A DNA stretch of 63,971 nt, taken from the NCBI GenBank assembly GCA_036940085.1, contig JALLBK010000095.1, forward strand, positions 1 through 63,971, written 5' to 3'. Below the pieces are notes generated by a model. That model was not told where the DNA came from. It searched no databases and saw only the letters and a list, made by a program, of their open reading frames with translations. Source of the stretch: Discostella pseudostelligera. Lineage: Eukaryota; Bacillariophyta; Thalassiosirophyceae; Thalassiosirales; Thalassiosiraceae. Below, piece after piece: positions 53,401 through 63,971 of this stretch (position 1 is its first letter; each line of letters begins with the position of its first letter). Position numbers and translations under genes: made by a program.

Positions 53401-56400
53401 CCAATCTGAAGCACGTTGATGGGGCCTCCAGCGGAACCAGATCCTGAGATCTTGGATCCCATAGCATTCAAAATTGCAGGAAGCTCTTTTGAGAGATCGC
53501 CAGCATTCTTCATCGTTGAGAAGAATCCTTGACGGGTGACGCGGTCGGCACTTGGCACATCAATAAACTGGAATTCAAAGCTGCATGAAAGGCGACCATC
53601 AATGTCTTCGACCGTCAAGCTTGGGATGTTGTAGGTGCGGTAGACTCGTCGGTTGTAAACTTCCAAAGCTGTCTCACGAACTTTCTTATCTTCGTCATCG
53701 AAAAGGTTGGTAAGAAGGTCAACACCGGCAGAAAGGGTAGAGCTCTTGCTAAGCTCAACGAGGTCAGTCTCTGAATCGACCAACTTCGAACGCAAGTCAG
53801 CACGACGGACATCAAAAGAAGGGACCTTTGCCTCACGAACTTTCTCCTCAGCAGCAAGGATGATTTCACCGTAATCCTTTCCTTTCAATTTGGAGAGCAT
53901 ATCCAAAGCATCGATAACTGAATCAGGAACGGCAACTCCAAATCTTCCCTCGAAGTTGTCCAATTGACGGATCATAGCAAGAAGCAATTGGGAACGAAGC
54001 TTCAGCTGTTGGTGTGCCAAGTTTTCGGAGATAACAACATCAAGTGATTCAGCATTGGCTTTAGTGAGTGCTCGAACAACATCATCGGTAATTTGTCCAT
54101 CGAAGGTTGACTCCACCCGGTAGAATTCCTTAATTGCGTTCACAATGAGTTCGGCGGCGGAGGCACTGTCTGAAACACTATCAAGGGCGCGTTGAGCCAC
54201 TGCCTCGGCGTCAAGCTTGTAACCAGCTAGGACGTTGGAAACAGCCTTTTGAGCATCCATTTCAACGACAGATTCAGCAATATCAAGTTTGCCACTGAAA
54301 GTTCCAATCTTCTTCACCTTGGATGGATCCTTGAGCTCAAGCGAGGCAAGCAAGTCACCGGCAGAAATGACGGATCCAGGGCTGAGGTTGTGAATGATCT
54401 TTCCAGACTCAGATGCCTTGATGGGAATGATCATCTTCATGGCCTCGACTTCAACATATGGCTGCCCAGATTCAACGTTGGCGCCGTTGTCCTGGAGGTA
54501 GCGGACTACCTTTCCAGTGACGTCGGTGCGGAGTTCAGATGGGTCGAAAATGGTGGGCCTGATTAGAGAGCAAACATAATGGTCAGACGGGTATGCAGCC
54601 GAAGGATAAACAAGGCAATGAAGATGAGTAGAACTTACATCAAAATAGTATTGCCATCAAGTGATAGACGCAGACCAAGTGGTTCATCCATGCCAAAAAT
54701 ACGATGCTTCTCTCCTCCAAAGGTTGCCAACAATGCACCCTCTGGTGTCTGGGTGACCTCCGCATCGATGACATTACCATCCAATGTGAACCTGAAGACA
54801 TCTGGCGAAACGCGTTCCACTTGGAAGGGGTACTTGGTATCCATGTAAGCCACCTCGATGTTGAACGAGTTAATTCCAGGAATATCACCGGTAGACAACT
54901 GTCCTTTGCGGAATGATTCCTTCACAGCCTCAGTAGATGTCTTAACGTGTTCAAATGCCTTGAAGATGGCGGCAGAAACAACAACAAGATGGGATGGCAT
55001 TTCAACAGCCACAGCCTTCTCCTTGATAATACCATCAAGCCACGAGGTATCAATAGTGTTTGCCTTGAAGGCTTCCGTCTCCAACAGCTTCACAAGGTAC
55101 TCAACGGAGTTACGAATGTCACCACGGACTTCCATCTCCTTCAAAGCCAATACCAATGCCTTGCGTGCAGCCTCGCGGTTAGGTCCCTTGGCAAACAAAT
55201 GTCCGAATTGGGAGTCAGCAAACTCGTGAATTCCACCATTGGCACCGACGGAGAAGTATCCCCAAACGTTAGGAGTGGATTGGAACTTGATGCGTTCGAT
55301 GGATCCAGAGGTGGGCTTGAATCCTTCGTCGGGATTCTCGGCTGTGATACGGGCGGCAATAACGTGAGAGTCAATGTCTTGGTAACGCTCCTCAAGGAAA
55401 TCAATCGGATCAGTGCCAAACACATCGGGACGGCCGTAGAGCTTGCGAATCTCAGGAATGTTAAACAGAGGAATGCCCATAGCAACTTGAAGCTGTGTTG
55501 CAGGCAAGTTCACACCGGTAATACCCTCAGTGACAGGATGCTCCACCTGAAGACGGGGGTTCAATTCAAGGAAGAAATACTGGTTCGAGTCGGCATTGTA
55601 TAGGTACTCCACGGTACCGGCACCCTGATATCCAATGTTCTGCGTGAGACGCTGTGCTGCCAATTCCATCTCACGGAACGTCTCCCTGGGAACGATGGCG
55701 GGTGGACCTTCCTCAAAAATCTTTTGGAAACGACGCTGGGTAGAGCAATCACGACCATTGAGTGCGACGGCATTTCCGTGCTGATCACCGACAATTTGGA
55801 CTTCAATGTGACGCGCGTTCTTGCAAAGCTGCATGATGAAAATGGGTGATCCCACGACCTCATTCGAGACCTGAATGTAGGCATTGCGCAAATCGACCTC
55901 GTTGTCAACGAAACGAATACCCTTTCCTCCTCCACCCTCCGATGCCTTGATCATGATTCCATTCTCGTATCCGATTCGCTTCGCGGCCTCGACGGCCTCC
56001 TCCACAGTGCGGGTAGTACCCTTCTCGAAGATTTCAGTAGGAATCGTTCCCTCCGCATTCAAATTCGCCTGAAGTGGACCATCGTCGGGTCCACCAAAGG
56101 ATCCACTCCATGGGATGGAGGGGACCTTGGCCGTCTGGGCCAAGATATTTGCAGCAATCTTGTCTCCCAACACGGACATGACGGGACCTGTAGGACCAAT
56201 GAACTTGATACCCATGGTGTTCAAGGTATCGGGCAACTTTGGATTCTCACTAGCATGTCCCCAACCAGGCCACACAGCATCCACTCCCTGCTCCTGAGCG
56301 ATTTTGGTAATAACACCAACATTGGCGTAGTTGTTCAAGTTCTTTCCACCGGGAACCTCAACGAACGAATCGGCCAAACGGATGAATTCGGCATTGGCCT

Positions 56401-57180
56401 TGAGATCCTCGGGTGTGGCCATGGCAACGAATTGAATAGCACGTTCATCACCAAAGGTCATGTAGGCCCATTGACGCATGGAGAGGATGGATTTAGTGGC
56501 AGCCATACCGTTGTTCGCGATGAGGACCTTGCGAATGGGACGGTCACCCCCACGAGATTTGACATACTCCTCGACGGTTTCTGCATCAGAAGAAGCCGAA
56601 GAGGACGATGCAGATGCCTTATCGAGTGTGGCAGCCCAAAGGGAGGTGTCGATCTTGGCAATGTTCGATGGACTCACGGAGACTTCATTGTTTTGGAAGA
56701 AGGCACTTTTGATGGAGCCGAATACGCTTTTGGCAGGTGTGATTGTCTTGGGCGTAAATGCAGACTGTTGGGGAGCTGTTATCACCAATAATTGAAACAA
56801 ACCAAACCATTGAATTAGGTGAGATGTTGCAGTAAAACAGAATCATTGTGAAAAATGACAATCTACGAGACACTCCTCTCATATTCCTCGACATGGCATG
56901 TATGACATGGTTGGTATCATAGCGATAGATTTCGAAATGCACATGATATGATTGCACTCTTCCGCGCTCACGTAATTCGAGTTGCGACTACACTTCACTA
57001 TTGCACATGATGTACACCCGACCAAGCCATCTCCACCACCGCCAAATTCACAAAAAGATCCAGCCAACAACATTGTCATATCCAAATAGGAGTGTAGATG
57101 GACTCACCAAACGAGCTGACCCCCGACAGTGCAAGTAACGCAGTCGCAGCGGCGGCGTAGCCGCAGCGTCTTGACATCAT
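50475..57180 (-). CDS. ACC1: Plastid homomeric acetyl-CoA carboxylase
   Basis: Three exons (57180-57108, 56775-54639, 54558-50475) give 2097 aa. The enzyme makes malonyl-CoA, the committed step of fatty acid synthesis. Exon 1 encodes a signal peptide (MMSRRCGYAAAATALLALSG) ending VSSFG-APQQ, an ASAFAP-like plastid-entry site formed exactly across the splice. Biotin carboxylase: RPIRKVLIANNG (about 99), ATP-grasp EGGGGKGIRF (about 308), EHPVTEGITGVNLPATQLQVAMG. The biotin carrier site VEAMKM has its Lys at about 778. A long central domain follows, then carboxyltransferase: SNDVTVQSGSFGVPEDELF (about 1493), SCNSGARIG and FANWRGFSGGSRDM (about 1841). All catalytic motifs are intact and the length is normal for eukaryotic multidomain ACCase. 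It is divergent from the MGDG synthase gene. Confidence 0.95.
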
Positions 57181-58023
57181 GGTTAATTCTCTTTTTGTGT
57201 TTTTTATGATAGATTATGTGGAGTTGATTGATTTGTCGACACCACAACAGGGCGGGGAGTTGGAGTTGGAGAGAATTGGAACTAACGATGACGACGACAA
57301 TCGACAATCCACCACACTGCTGCAGCGGTTCGGGGTCGATGGTGCTCTCGATTGATCCTTTGCGGATTTCATGTGTCTTCTTCGTGCGTATGCTCGGCGG
57401 CTGGATTTTAGGCCACCGTGATGTGCCATTTGCCTTCTCCGTGGAACACGTACTTGCCAAAGATATCACATCCTAAGCTTGGATAACACGATTCTGAAAA
57501 GACGACATCATGATGCCTACGTAGACTTTAACTCACAAAGGCAAAGATATTCCCTGTTCTCACGAAGCTTGTGGCTTGGAAGAATGCGATGTCACCTCCT
57601 TCGTTGATGTCATCAATTCGGCCGACGACGGAAAGACTGTGGATGATGACGCAGTTATGACGTTGAATGTAGACGTCACGCTTCTTGTCGAAAGTCGGAA
57701 GGGGAAGCAAGAACGGAGAAAGGGGAGATGGACAGACAGATGCTGACGTATGTGAGTCGTCTGGTTACACGTGGAATTGTCTCCTCCTTGTATGTCTGCG
57801 TCTGTCTGCGGTGCGGCCTCTGACGTCACGAAAGATCTCGCGATCTTTTGTTGTGGCGGGAAGGACAAACATCAACAACATCCAAATCAAATCCAACGCA
57901 ACGCGACGCAAAGCCCAACATCACCATCAACACACATCGAAGCGAAGACCCACCCAACCTATTGATGTGGGGGAGAGGATTATCACCCATCCCCATCGAT
58001 ATCATCAGAGGCGAATCATAATC
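57181..58023. promoter_or_regulatory. Divergent promoter, ACCase / MGDG synthase
   Basis: An 843-bp region serving two plastid lipid genes. Notable words: TGACGTCA-like CTGACGTCACG at 57821 and GACGTCAC at 57670 (bZIP/CRE type), CTGACGTA at 57742, and TGTGGCGGGAAGG (E2F-like) at 57852. No other gene is supported inside; open frames are short and of poor composition. Confidence 0.45.
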
Positions 58024-59664
58024 ATGCGCATCAAACAATCTTCAGCTGCTTTTGGGCTCCTTGCCCTAACATCAGCGTTTGCCTTCCAGCCATCCTCCCC
58101 CCTGGCGGTGGTTCGGCGTCATGATGTCGGAGGCCTTCGCGTCGGCACTTCATACAGGCCGATACGATACACCTCATTCTCATCGCTGTCGGCCACTACT
58201 CAAAGCGACAGTTCAGAGAAGGATATGGCAACAATCCAAATCTTAATGTCGGATACCGGTGGTGGACATCGAGCATCTGCGAACGCCCTCCGCGATGCAT
58301 TTAACGTATTACATGAAACGGAACCATCGCGCTACCCCCTCCCGATCCATTGTGATATTGTCGATATTTACACTGACTATGGCGTCTTTCCCTACAATCA
58401 GTATGTAGCCGCTTACAAATTCATGGCCGAGTATACATTTTTATGGAAGTGGGTGTATGAATCAGGTGCTACTCCCCTTGGTCTGTGGATGTATGATTTC
58501 GTCTTGGAATTACTTTGCTTTGGGACGTTTAAGGAGTGTTTGTCGAGGAATCCATTGAATATTAATAAGAATGACAAACGGGCGGATTTGGTAGTATCGG
58601 TGCATCCCCTGTGTCAAGATCTTCCATTGAAGATTCTAACATCTCTCGATACGAATGGCATATCACGAAAGGAAGGTCGTACTACACCATTTGTGACGGT
58701 GGTGACGGATCTTGGTGGGGCACACCCGTCATGGTTTCATGAACGTGTCGATAAATGCTATGTCCCCTCTGATGTGTTACGGAATGCAGCCTTGGATAGA
58801 AATGTCAATGAGTCGAAGATTGTGCAGTATGGTCTTCCAATTCGCCGAGGCTTTTGGAGATTTGGTGCCGACTACTCCTCTGATGCACCAGAGAAGCAAG
58901 ACGAGGCGGCCGAGATGGCGGGGGTGCATCATAAACCCACAATTCGACAACAATTGGGACTTGTGGATCTGCCTACCGTCTTGATTGTTGGGGGAGGTGA
59001 TGGTATGGGAGGGATTGTATCACAGGCGAAGGCAGTGGGAGAGAGGCTTCAGAAGCTAGCAGGGTCGTCATCGTCCTCGTATCAGATGGTTGTCGTTTGT
59101 GGAAATAACAAATCAGCTCAGGCAACACTTTCACCTCCTCAAATGCAATGGGGTGACAATATCAAAGTTCGTGTGGAAGGATTCGTCAACAATATGGATG
59201 AATTCATGCGCGCATCAGGTATGAGATTGAATTTCATTATTGACTCAATGACTTACCCTGCCCTATTCCTCACTTCTGCAATACCTGCTTCTTCAGACAT
59301 TCTTGTTACCAAAGCTGGTCCAGGAACAATCGCAGAGGCATCAATCTGTGGTTTACCTTGCATCCTCTCCAGTTTCCTTCCCGGACAGGAAGAAGGAAAT
59401 GTCCCCTACGTTGTCGACAATGGATTTGGTTGTTATATGGGCAGTCCTGAGGGCATTGCTGATACCGTCGAGGAATGGTTTGCATCCACGGCAACTACAA
59501 CTGAGGGAAGTATGTTGGAACGAATGCGAGATTGTGCATTGACAGCGGCACGACCAGATGCCACCTTGGATATTGCAAGAGACTTGGCCGAGATGTTGTA
59601 TGCTCGGAGAGCAGAGCGTGAGAAGGGAACGAAGGAACGAGCAGCGGTGGCTGCAGCCGCATAA
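58024..59664 (+). CDS. MGD1: MGDG synthase (plastid galactosyltransferase)
   Basis: A single exon of 546 aa. It transfers galactose from UDP-Gal to diacylglycerol, making the main thylakoid lipid. The frame is open upstream, but the ATG at 58024 starts a textbook diatom plastid presequence: MRIKQSSAAFGLLALTSAFAF, where SAFAF is the ASAFAP-type cleavage site. GT28-family motifs: ILMSDTGGGHRASANALRDAF (shown in part; acceptor loop), VTDLGGAHPSWFH, YGLPIRRGFW, VLIVGGGDGMGGI, and the UDP-sugar site TKAGPGTIAEASICGLP followed by LPGQEEGNV. The protein has a usual family length once the presequence is included, and an Ala-rich tail. The gene follows the ACCase promoter, so fatty-acid supply and galactolipid assembly are arranged as a head-to-head pair. 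Confidence 0.93.
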   Translation: MRIKQSSAAFGLLALTSAFAFQPSSPLAVVRRHDVGGLRVGTSYRPIRYTSFSSLSATTQSDSSEKDMATIQILMSDTGGGHRASANALRDAFNVLHETEPSRYPLPIHCDIVDIYTDYGVFPYNQYVAAYKFMAEYTFLWKWVYESGATPLGLWMYDFVLELLCFGTFKECLSRNPLNINKNDKRADLVVSVHPLCQDLPLKILTSLDTNGISRKEGRTTPFVTVVTDLGGAHPSWFHERVDKCYVPSDVLRNAALDRNVNESKIVQYGLPIRRGFWRFGADYSSDAPEKQDEAAEMAGVHHKPTIRQQLGLVDLPTVLIVGGGDGMGGIVSQAKAVGERLQKLAGSSSSSYQMVVVCGNNKSAQATLSPPQMQWGDNIKVRVEGFVNNMDEFMRASGMRLNFIIDSMTYPALFLTSAIPASSDILVTKAGPGTIAEASICGLPCILSSFLPGQEEGNVPYVVDNGFGCYMGSPEGIADTVEEWFASTATTTEGSMLERMRDCALTAARPDATLDIARDLAEMLYARRAEREKGTKERAAVAAAA

Positions 59665-60175
59665 CAACGCGAGGAAAGGGAGTGAGATAAAGTTTATTAC
59701 AATGAATAAATAATTTTTATTCGTCGTTAAAGCTTCTGATGAGAGAGTATCTGTAGAATTATTGATGCACAGGGCTGCGCAGGGCCTCGATGGCCGATGG
59801 CCGTCGGGATTTTTGGACAATTCCACGTTGAGGTCTAAATTGATACAAAGAGTTCCACGTGGACAATTGGATCTTTGGTCTGTCTGGCGTCAGCGTCAAG
59901 TGACGATTGCGTATCTTTCGTCTACCACCATAAGTAGCTAGCGCCGGCCGGGCGGGGTCATCAACTTTTGGCGCGTTCGCCTTCTTCGGCTGTCAAGCAA
60001 ACGAACATCAACATCAGCATCAGCATGAAGCTCATTTTTTATCGATGATGACGACGACGATAGAGTAATCAATATTTCATCGACAAGCGGAACGAAATGT
60101 ATTAAACAACCCTATCTTTACTTCGCCGGGAGCCTTCGGCTTGATTTTGTCTCATTGGAGTATCCCATTACAAAA
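59665..60175. promoter_or_regulatory. Intergenic region upstream of FG-rich gene
   Basis: 511 bp. It first carries the MGDG synthase 3' end (AATAAATAATTTTTATTCG near 59705 looks like a polyadenylation region), then GGCCGGGCGGGG (59947) and TTTTGGCGCG (E2F-like TTTGGCGC at 59967). This is the only tandem rather than alternating gene junction in the 9.5-64 kb block. Confidence 0.4.
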
Positions 60176-63100
60176 ATGACGGGCGGCGGTGGCGGTGTCG
60201 GCGCTACGCGATGCACCTTATGTGGTGACGATGGTGAATCATCAACTTACTCTCTACACAATGCCCGACGAGACATGACGCCATGGCTATTATCATCGCA
60301 TCATCGAGTATCAATGATGCTACTTGTTTCATACTTGCTCCTATCGTCTCCCTCGAATATTATCGTATCAAGTTATGCACCCCCTCTACGCGGTAGTCGC
60401 CAAACAACAACTTCAATATCAATGCAATTTGGAGGTGGGGGAATGTTGAAGAAGGGAAGTGATAATAATAATCCAGGATCAGGTTCCACTAAGTCAAACT
60501 TTTTGGGATCTGGGACTAGTAAAGGTTCAGCAGGCTTTGGTGGTGGCAGTGGCTTGGGTGGAGGTTTAGGAGCAGCAGGTGCCAAAACATCATTTGGTGG
60601 ATTGGGAGGAGGTTTAGGACTAGGATCGTCCGGCAAAGGAGCCTTGGGCGCTTCATCATCTTTTGGCAGTGGCAATGGTTTAAAAGGTGGCCTATTAGGG
60701 GGAGGCAAAAGTTCTGGAGGCTTTTCTCTAGGTGGTGGTGGTATGCTCAAGGGGAATAATGCGTCGGGATCTACATCTTTTGGATCCAACGCATCTTCAG
60801 GCGCCTCAAAGTCTACTGGTGGGGGGTTCTCATTTGGTGGGCTTGGGGGGTCAAGCTTAGGGCTAGGCTCCAATGCAAGCAAAGGGAAAACAGGAAGCTC
60901 GAGCTTTGGGTTTGGTGGAGCTCTAGGAGCAACCAGTAAAGGGGGCTTGGGTGCTGCGTCGAAAGGATTTGGCAGTGGTGGTGGTTTGACAGGAGGTTTA
61001 GGAGGTGGACTAGGAGCTAAGAAAAGCTCCGGAGGAGGCTTCTCTCTTGGTGGCGGAGCAGGAGGCGGTGGAATGCTAAAGGGAAAGACGTCAGGATCAT
61101 CATTTGGATCATCAGCCAGTTTTTCGTTCGGCGGAGGAGCTGGCGGGGGTATCGGTGGTACTAGCAAAGGTGTTTTGGGATCTTCTACTTCGATCTTCGG
61201 CACTGGCAGTGGATTAGGGGGTGGTGGAATGCTCAAAGGGAAGTCTTCGGGCTTGAAGTCCAGTACTAGCACAGGCTTTGGCTCTAGTACATCTGGTGGA
61301 TTTGCTGGAGGAGGAATGATGAAAGGGCAATCAAGCTTTGGATCTAAATCTTCTTTCGGCAGTGACAGCCTCGATTCATCAAAAAATTCTGGACGAGGAT
61401 TGTTTGGCGGGATTATGTCAAGTCTAGGCATCGGTGGGGACAAAGACAATAGCAGTAGTTCCGGGTCTTCCATCGCTGGTCCTTTCTCTGGCAGTAGCTC
61501 CTCATTAACGGGTCTCGGCCGCAGTGGAGTTGAAGGTGGCAACACGAGCCTTGGCAAGGGGACAGGTAAATCGACCTTCGGGGGTGGAAATTCCTCCTTT
61601 GGCAGTGGCAATATGCCTGTTGGAGGGGGTATGCTTAAGGGTCAGCAGTCAACATTTGGTGGATCAACGATGGGGTTTGGAGGAGGACTTGGTTCGGGGA
61701 AAGTAGGAGGTGGAAATACCGGCCCAGGAATGAACAAGTCATCGTTTGATGGAGTTCAAGGGGTAGGTGGGGCTTCATTTGGAGGAGCTAGCAAGGACAG
61801 TCTGGGTGGCAATCGAAACAACTTCTTGGGATCGTCATCTTCTCAAAATTTCGGTGGAGGGCCAGGCACATCGTCGACCGGATTCAGAGAGGAATTGTCA
61901 TATGTAGAATCATCTGGAAACCCAATCGCGAACTTCTTTAGTGGCATATTTGGCAATCCCAAAGAGGGAAATGATAGAAGAAAGGAATTCTCTTCTCCCT
62001 TTGATGGTGATTCCCAGCAAGGCTCTGGGTCGGGTTTCTTTTCAGGCTTGAAACGTGGAATACTAATGGACACGGAGCCTAATATTTTGATTAGGACTGA
62101 TACCAACCAAGAGCAACAGTCGGCGGCGAATCTTAATGCGGCTTTCCGATCTGGAGGGGCCCAGCAAGTGTTTGACCGGCAACAGAGTATGGCAGGCACT
62201 CCACAAGGGCGTGGCCAGAGACCTAATAGCATGGGCCAAGATACTAGCGGATTGAGGGGTTCTCAACGTGGCATGAGTGCTGTTGGCTCGCAACAATTCG
62301 ACCAGCAATCAAGCGTTGGCCAAAATACAGGTATGATGAGAAATCCACAGAGTGGCTTCGAACCACAAGCAAAATTGGGGAGGGCTGATCCCAGTCCTGG
62401 AAATCCTACAGGATGGAATTCTCAACAGGAATCGAGTCAGTACTTGGGACGGCAACAGATTTCGTATGGTCCACCCAATCTGTCAACCGCTCCGCTATCG
62501 TCAAATGTAATGATGGCGAAGAAAGGTGGTCCTCCTCGTCCAATGATCACAACAGAAGCAAGGACGTCTATTGCAAACGACAAATCATATTTGAACGAAC
62601 TACTTCCAGCTAAAATCACCAACCCTCAACTGAAACAGAGTGTTGGGCTAGGTTCAGATGCTTCACGTTATTCTTTCTCTAACAGAGCACAGAAGAGAAT
62701 TGACGAGGTTCAAAACACGCAACAGCAGTCATCATTCTTATCGGAGATATTACCCGACAATTTTCGTTCGCCGGCTTCGGCCACAAGATACAGTATACCA
62801 ACAGTGCTCGGTTCCGACGCATCCCTTGCTCCGCTGCTCAGAAGAGAAAATACCAGTCTAGATCCACAACCATTCGTAAATGTGCAACAGTCATCATTAT
62901 TATCAGAATTGCTGCCTGAAACTCGACGACCAGTTACGGATTCATTGAGCGGTAGGGCAGCATTCAGTCCTAGCGTACAACAACAGTCATCGGTTTTATC
63001 AGAAATACTACCGGACAATTTCCGACCATCCGCTTGGGAGACAAGGTACAGCGCACCAACTGTGCTCGGTTCCGACGCATCCCTCGCTCCACTGGCACAG

Positions 63101-63971
63101 AGACGAGACATAACTAGCGGAGATCCACAACCTTTTGGAACTGGAATTCGGTCGTCGGTTCTATCAGTAATGCTGCCTGAAAATCAACGACTGTCCGCTG
63201 CAGCCACAAAATATGTTGAACAGCCTGTGCTTGGCTCGGACGCCTCTTTGTCACCCTCGACGCCAAAATCAAGTGGAAATTTGAGTGAAAATTTCTTCGA
63301 TACAATTGGCACTAAAGCGTCACCAATGCTAGATTGGTTTTCTCCGTCAAAAAGTAGCCCTGCGATTGCATTTTCAAACGATGGGTATTTCAATGGGAAT
63401 AGCCTTTCTGCATTAGCGAGATCTCAAGCCGGTCCAACGTCACGAACAAACGATGGCTTCACTAGTTTTGGCGGGGGTCTTGGTGGAGGCAATGTGAAAG
63501 GGGGGATTACGAAAAGAAGCAATGGACGGAATATAGGAATAGGAGCTAAAACCGCGACTGCATTGGCAATGGAAAGCAGTGGCGTGGGAGAAACAGGATG
63601 GTACGTTTCTTTACTCCTATCACATAGTTCTTGACTACCTTATTTATCTCAGCTTTCTCAATATTTATCTAGGTCATCATTTGGTGGGGCAAACAGTGGA
63701 ACGAGTGGTGGAGGAATGGGTGGTGGCATGGGAGCAAACAGAGGGATGGGTGGTGGTATGGGTGGTGGCATGGGCGGAGGACTTGGCAAAGGTGGAATGG
63801 GTGGTGGCATGAAAAAGTCGTCAATCGGCGGAGCAAGCAAAGGGATGGGAGGTGGCATGGGTGGAGGAATGGGCGGAGGCATGGGAGCAAGCAAAGGGAT
63901 GGGACGTGGTATGGGTGGTGGCATGGGAGCGAGCAAAGGGATGGGAGGTGGCATGGGTGGCGGTGGATTTG
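60176..63971 (+). CDS. Glycine/FG-rich protein with signal peptide, partial
   Basis: Exon 1 60176-63600, intron 63601-63672 (GTACGT/TCTAG), exon 2 from 63673 running off the window; more than 1240 aa are visible. After a 30-aa leader, MTPWLLSSHH and MMLLVSYLLLSS give a hydrophobic signal followed by SSYAPPLRGS, an ASAFAP-like motif, suggesting secretory or plastid entry. Residues about 85-600 are G/S-rich with many FG/LG dipeptides (SFGGLGGGLGLGSS, GLFGGIMSSLGIGG) and recurrent GGGMLKG(K/Q/N). About 800-1030 alternate two motifs: SSxLSE(I/L)LPxNxR (five times) and VLGSDASLAP (four times). The tail in exon 2 is (MGGG)n and GASKGMGGGMG repeats. The protein is intrinsically disordered and was not recognised. 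Candidates are a cell-wall/silica-associated protein, a plastid scaffold or an FG-type phase-separating protein. A TTG 21 bp upstream of the ATG is not needed as a start. Confidence 0.75.
63601..63672 (+). other. Intron of FG-rich gene
   Basis: A 72-nt GT-AG intron, phase 2. Joining TG to G makes Trp and continues SSFGGANSG in frame into the (MGGG)n tail. The tail-coding DNA itself is a minisatellite of GGTGGCATGGG-type units to the window edge. Confidence 0.75.

Noticed and set aside
50475..57180. Several long antisense frames opposite acetyl-CoA carboxylase
   Set aside because: All mirror the strongly biased codon use of a highly expressed gene and carry no motifs.
60373..61611. Long open frame on the minus strand, Pro/Leu-rich, about 412 codons
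   Set aside because: It is the antisense of the GGN-rich coding repeats of the FG-rich gene; GGC/GGT codons read backwards avoid stops. Its composition is biased and there is no motif.
60176..63971. Calling the FG-rich protein a Nup98-like nucleoporin
   Set aside because: FG dipeptides are frequent, but GLFG blocks are few, there is no autoproteolytic domain visible, and the N-terminus looks like a signal peptide with a plastid-type motif.
1..63971. tRNA, rRNA or snRNA genes
   Set aside because: Looked for tRNA box A/B words and snRNA-like blocks in the intergenic regions by eye and found none convincing. A covariance-model scan would be decisive.

Overview
The window looks like nuclear DNA of a diatom, probably a centric one. 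Short GT-AG introns (about 55-390 nt) interrupt genes. Several proteins start with a signal peptide followed by an ASAFAP-like plastid-entry motif (acetyl-CoA carboxylase, MGDG synthase, ABC1 kinase, a 226-aa protein). Long runs of S, N, Q, D and G are common, and families with diatom-type architecture are present. Nothing suggests bacterial origin. The species cannot be named from sequence alone.

Layout. 1-2.0 kb: frame-broken, transposase-like relic. 2.4-8.3 kb: two tandem chromodomain genes, the first intact and the second broken by two frame changes, separated by a repeat-rich spacer with a TGACTCA minisatellite. 8.3-9.5 kb: no gene seen. From 9.5 to 59.7 kb there are eighteen genes whose strands alternate perfectly (- + - + ...), so every promoter region is divergent and every 3' region convergent. 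In order: SIR2 deacetylase / beta-propeller-2OG oxygenase; NSF-like AAA+ with a targeting peptide / small plastid protein; SET-Tudor-cyclin-pseudokinase giant / TGS1 cap hypermethylase; CDK with PSTALRE / kinesin-14; Elongator-like protein / ABC1 atypical kinase with a 5-nt microexon; 71-aa coiled coil / trypsin-like protease; coiled-coil protein / ankyrin-RING ligase; membrane protein / tiny two-TM protein; plastid acetyl-CoA carboxylase / MGDG synthase. The window closes in a glycine-phenylalanine-rich protein that runs off the right edge.

How the genes fit together. Three themes recur. One is chromatin and transcription: chromodomain proteins, SIR2, the SET-cyclin-pseudokinase fusion and TGS1. 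The second is the cell cycle: CDK next to kinesin-14, with E2F-like TTTSSCGC motifs in several divergent promoters. The third is plastid lipid metabolism: acetyl-CoA carboxylase and MGDG synthase share one 843-bp promoter region, and an ABC1 kinase lies elsewhere in the window. The strongest novelty candidates are the 2332-residue SET-cyclin-pseudokinase protein, the microexon between two copies of one intron, and the strict strand alternation. Exon joins were worked out by hand from splice signals, reading phase and conserved motifs. No transcript data were available.
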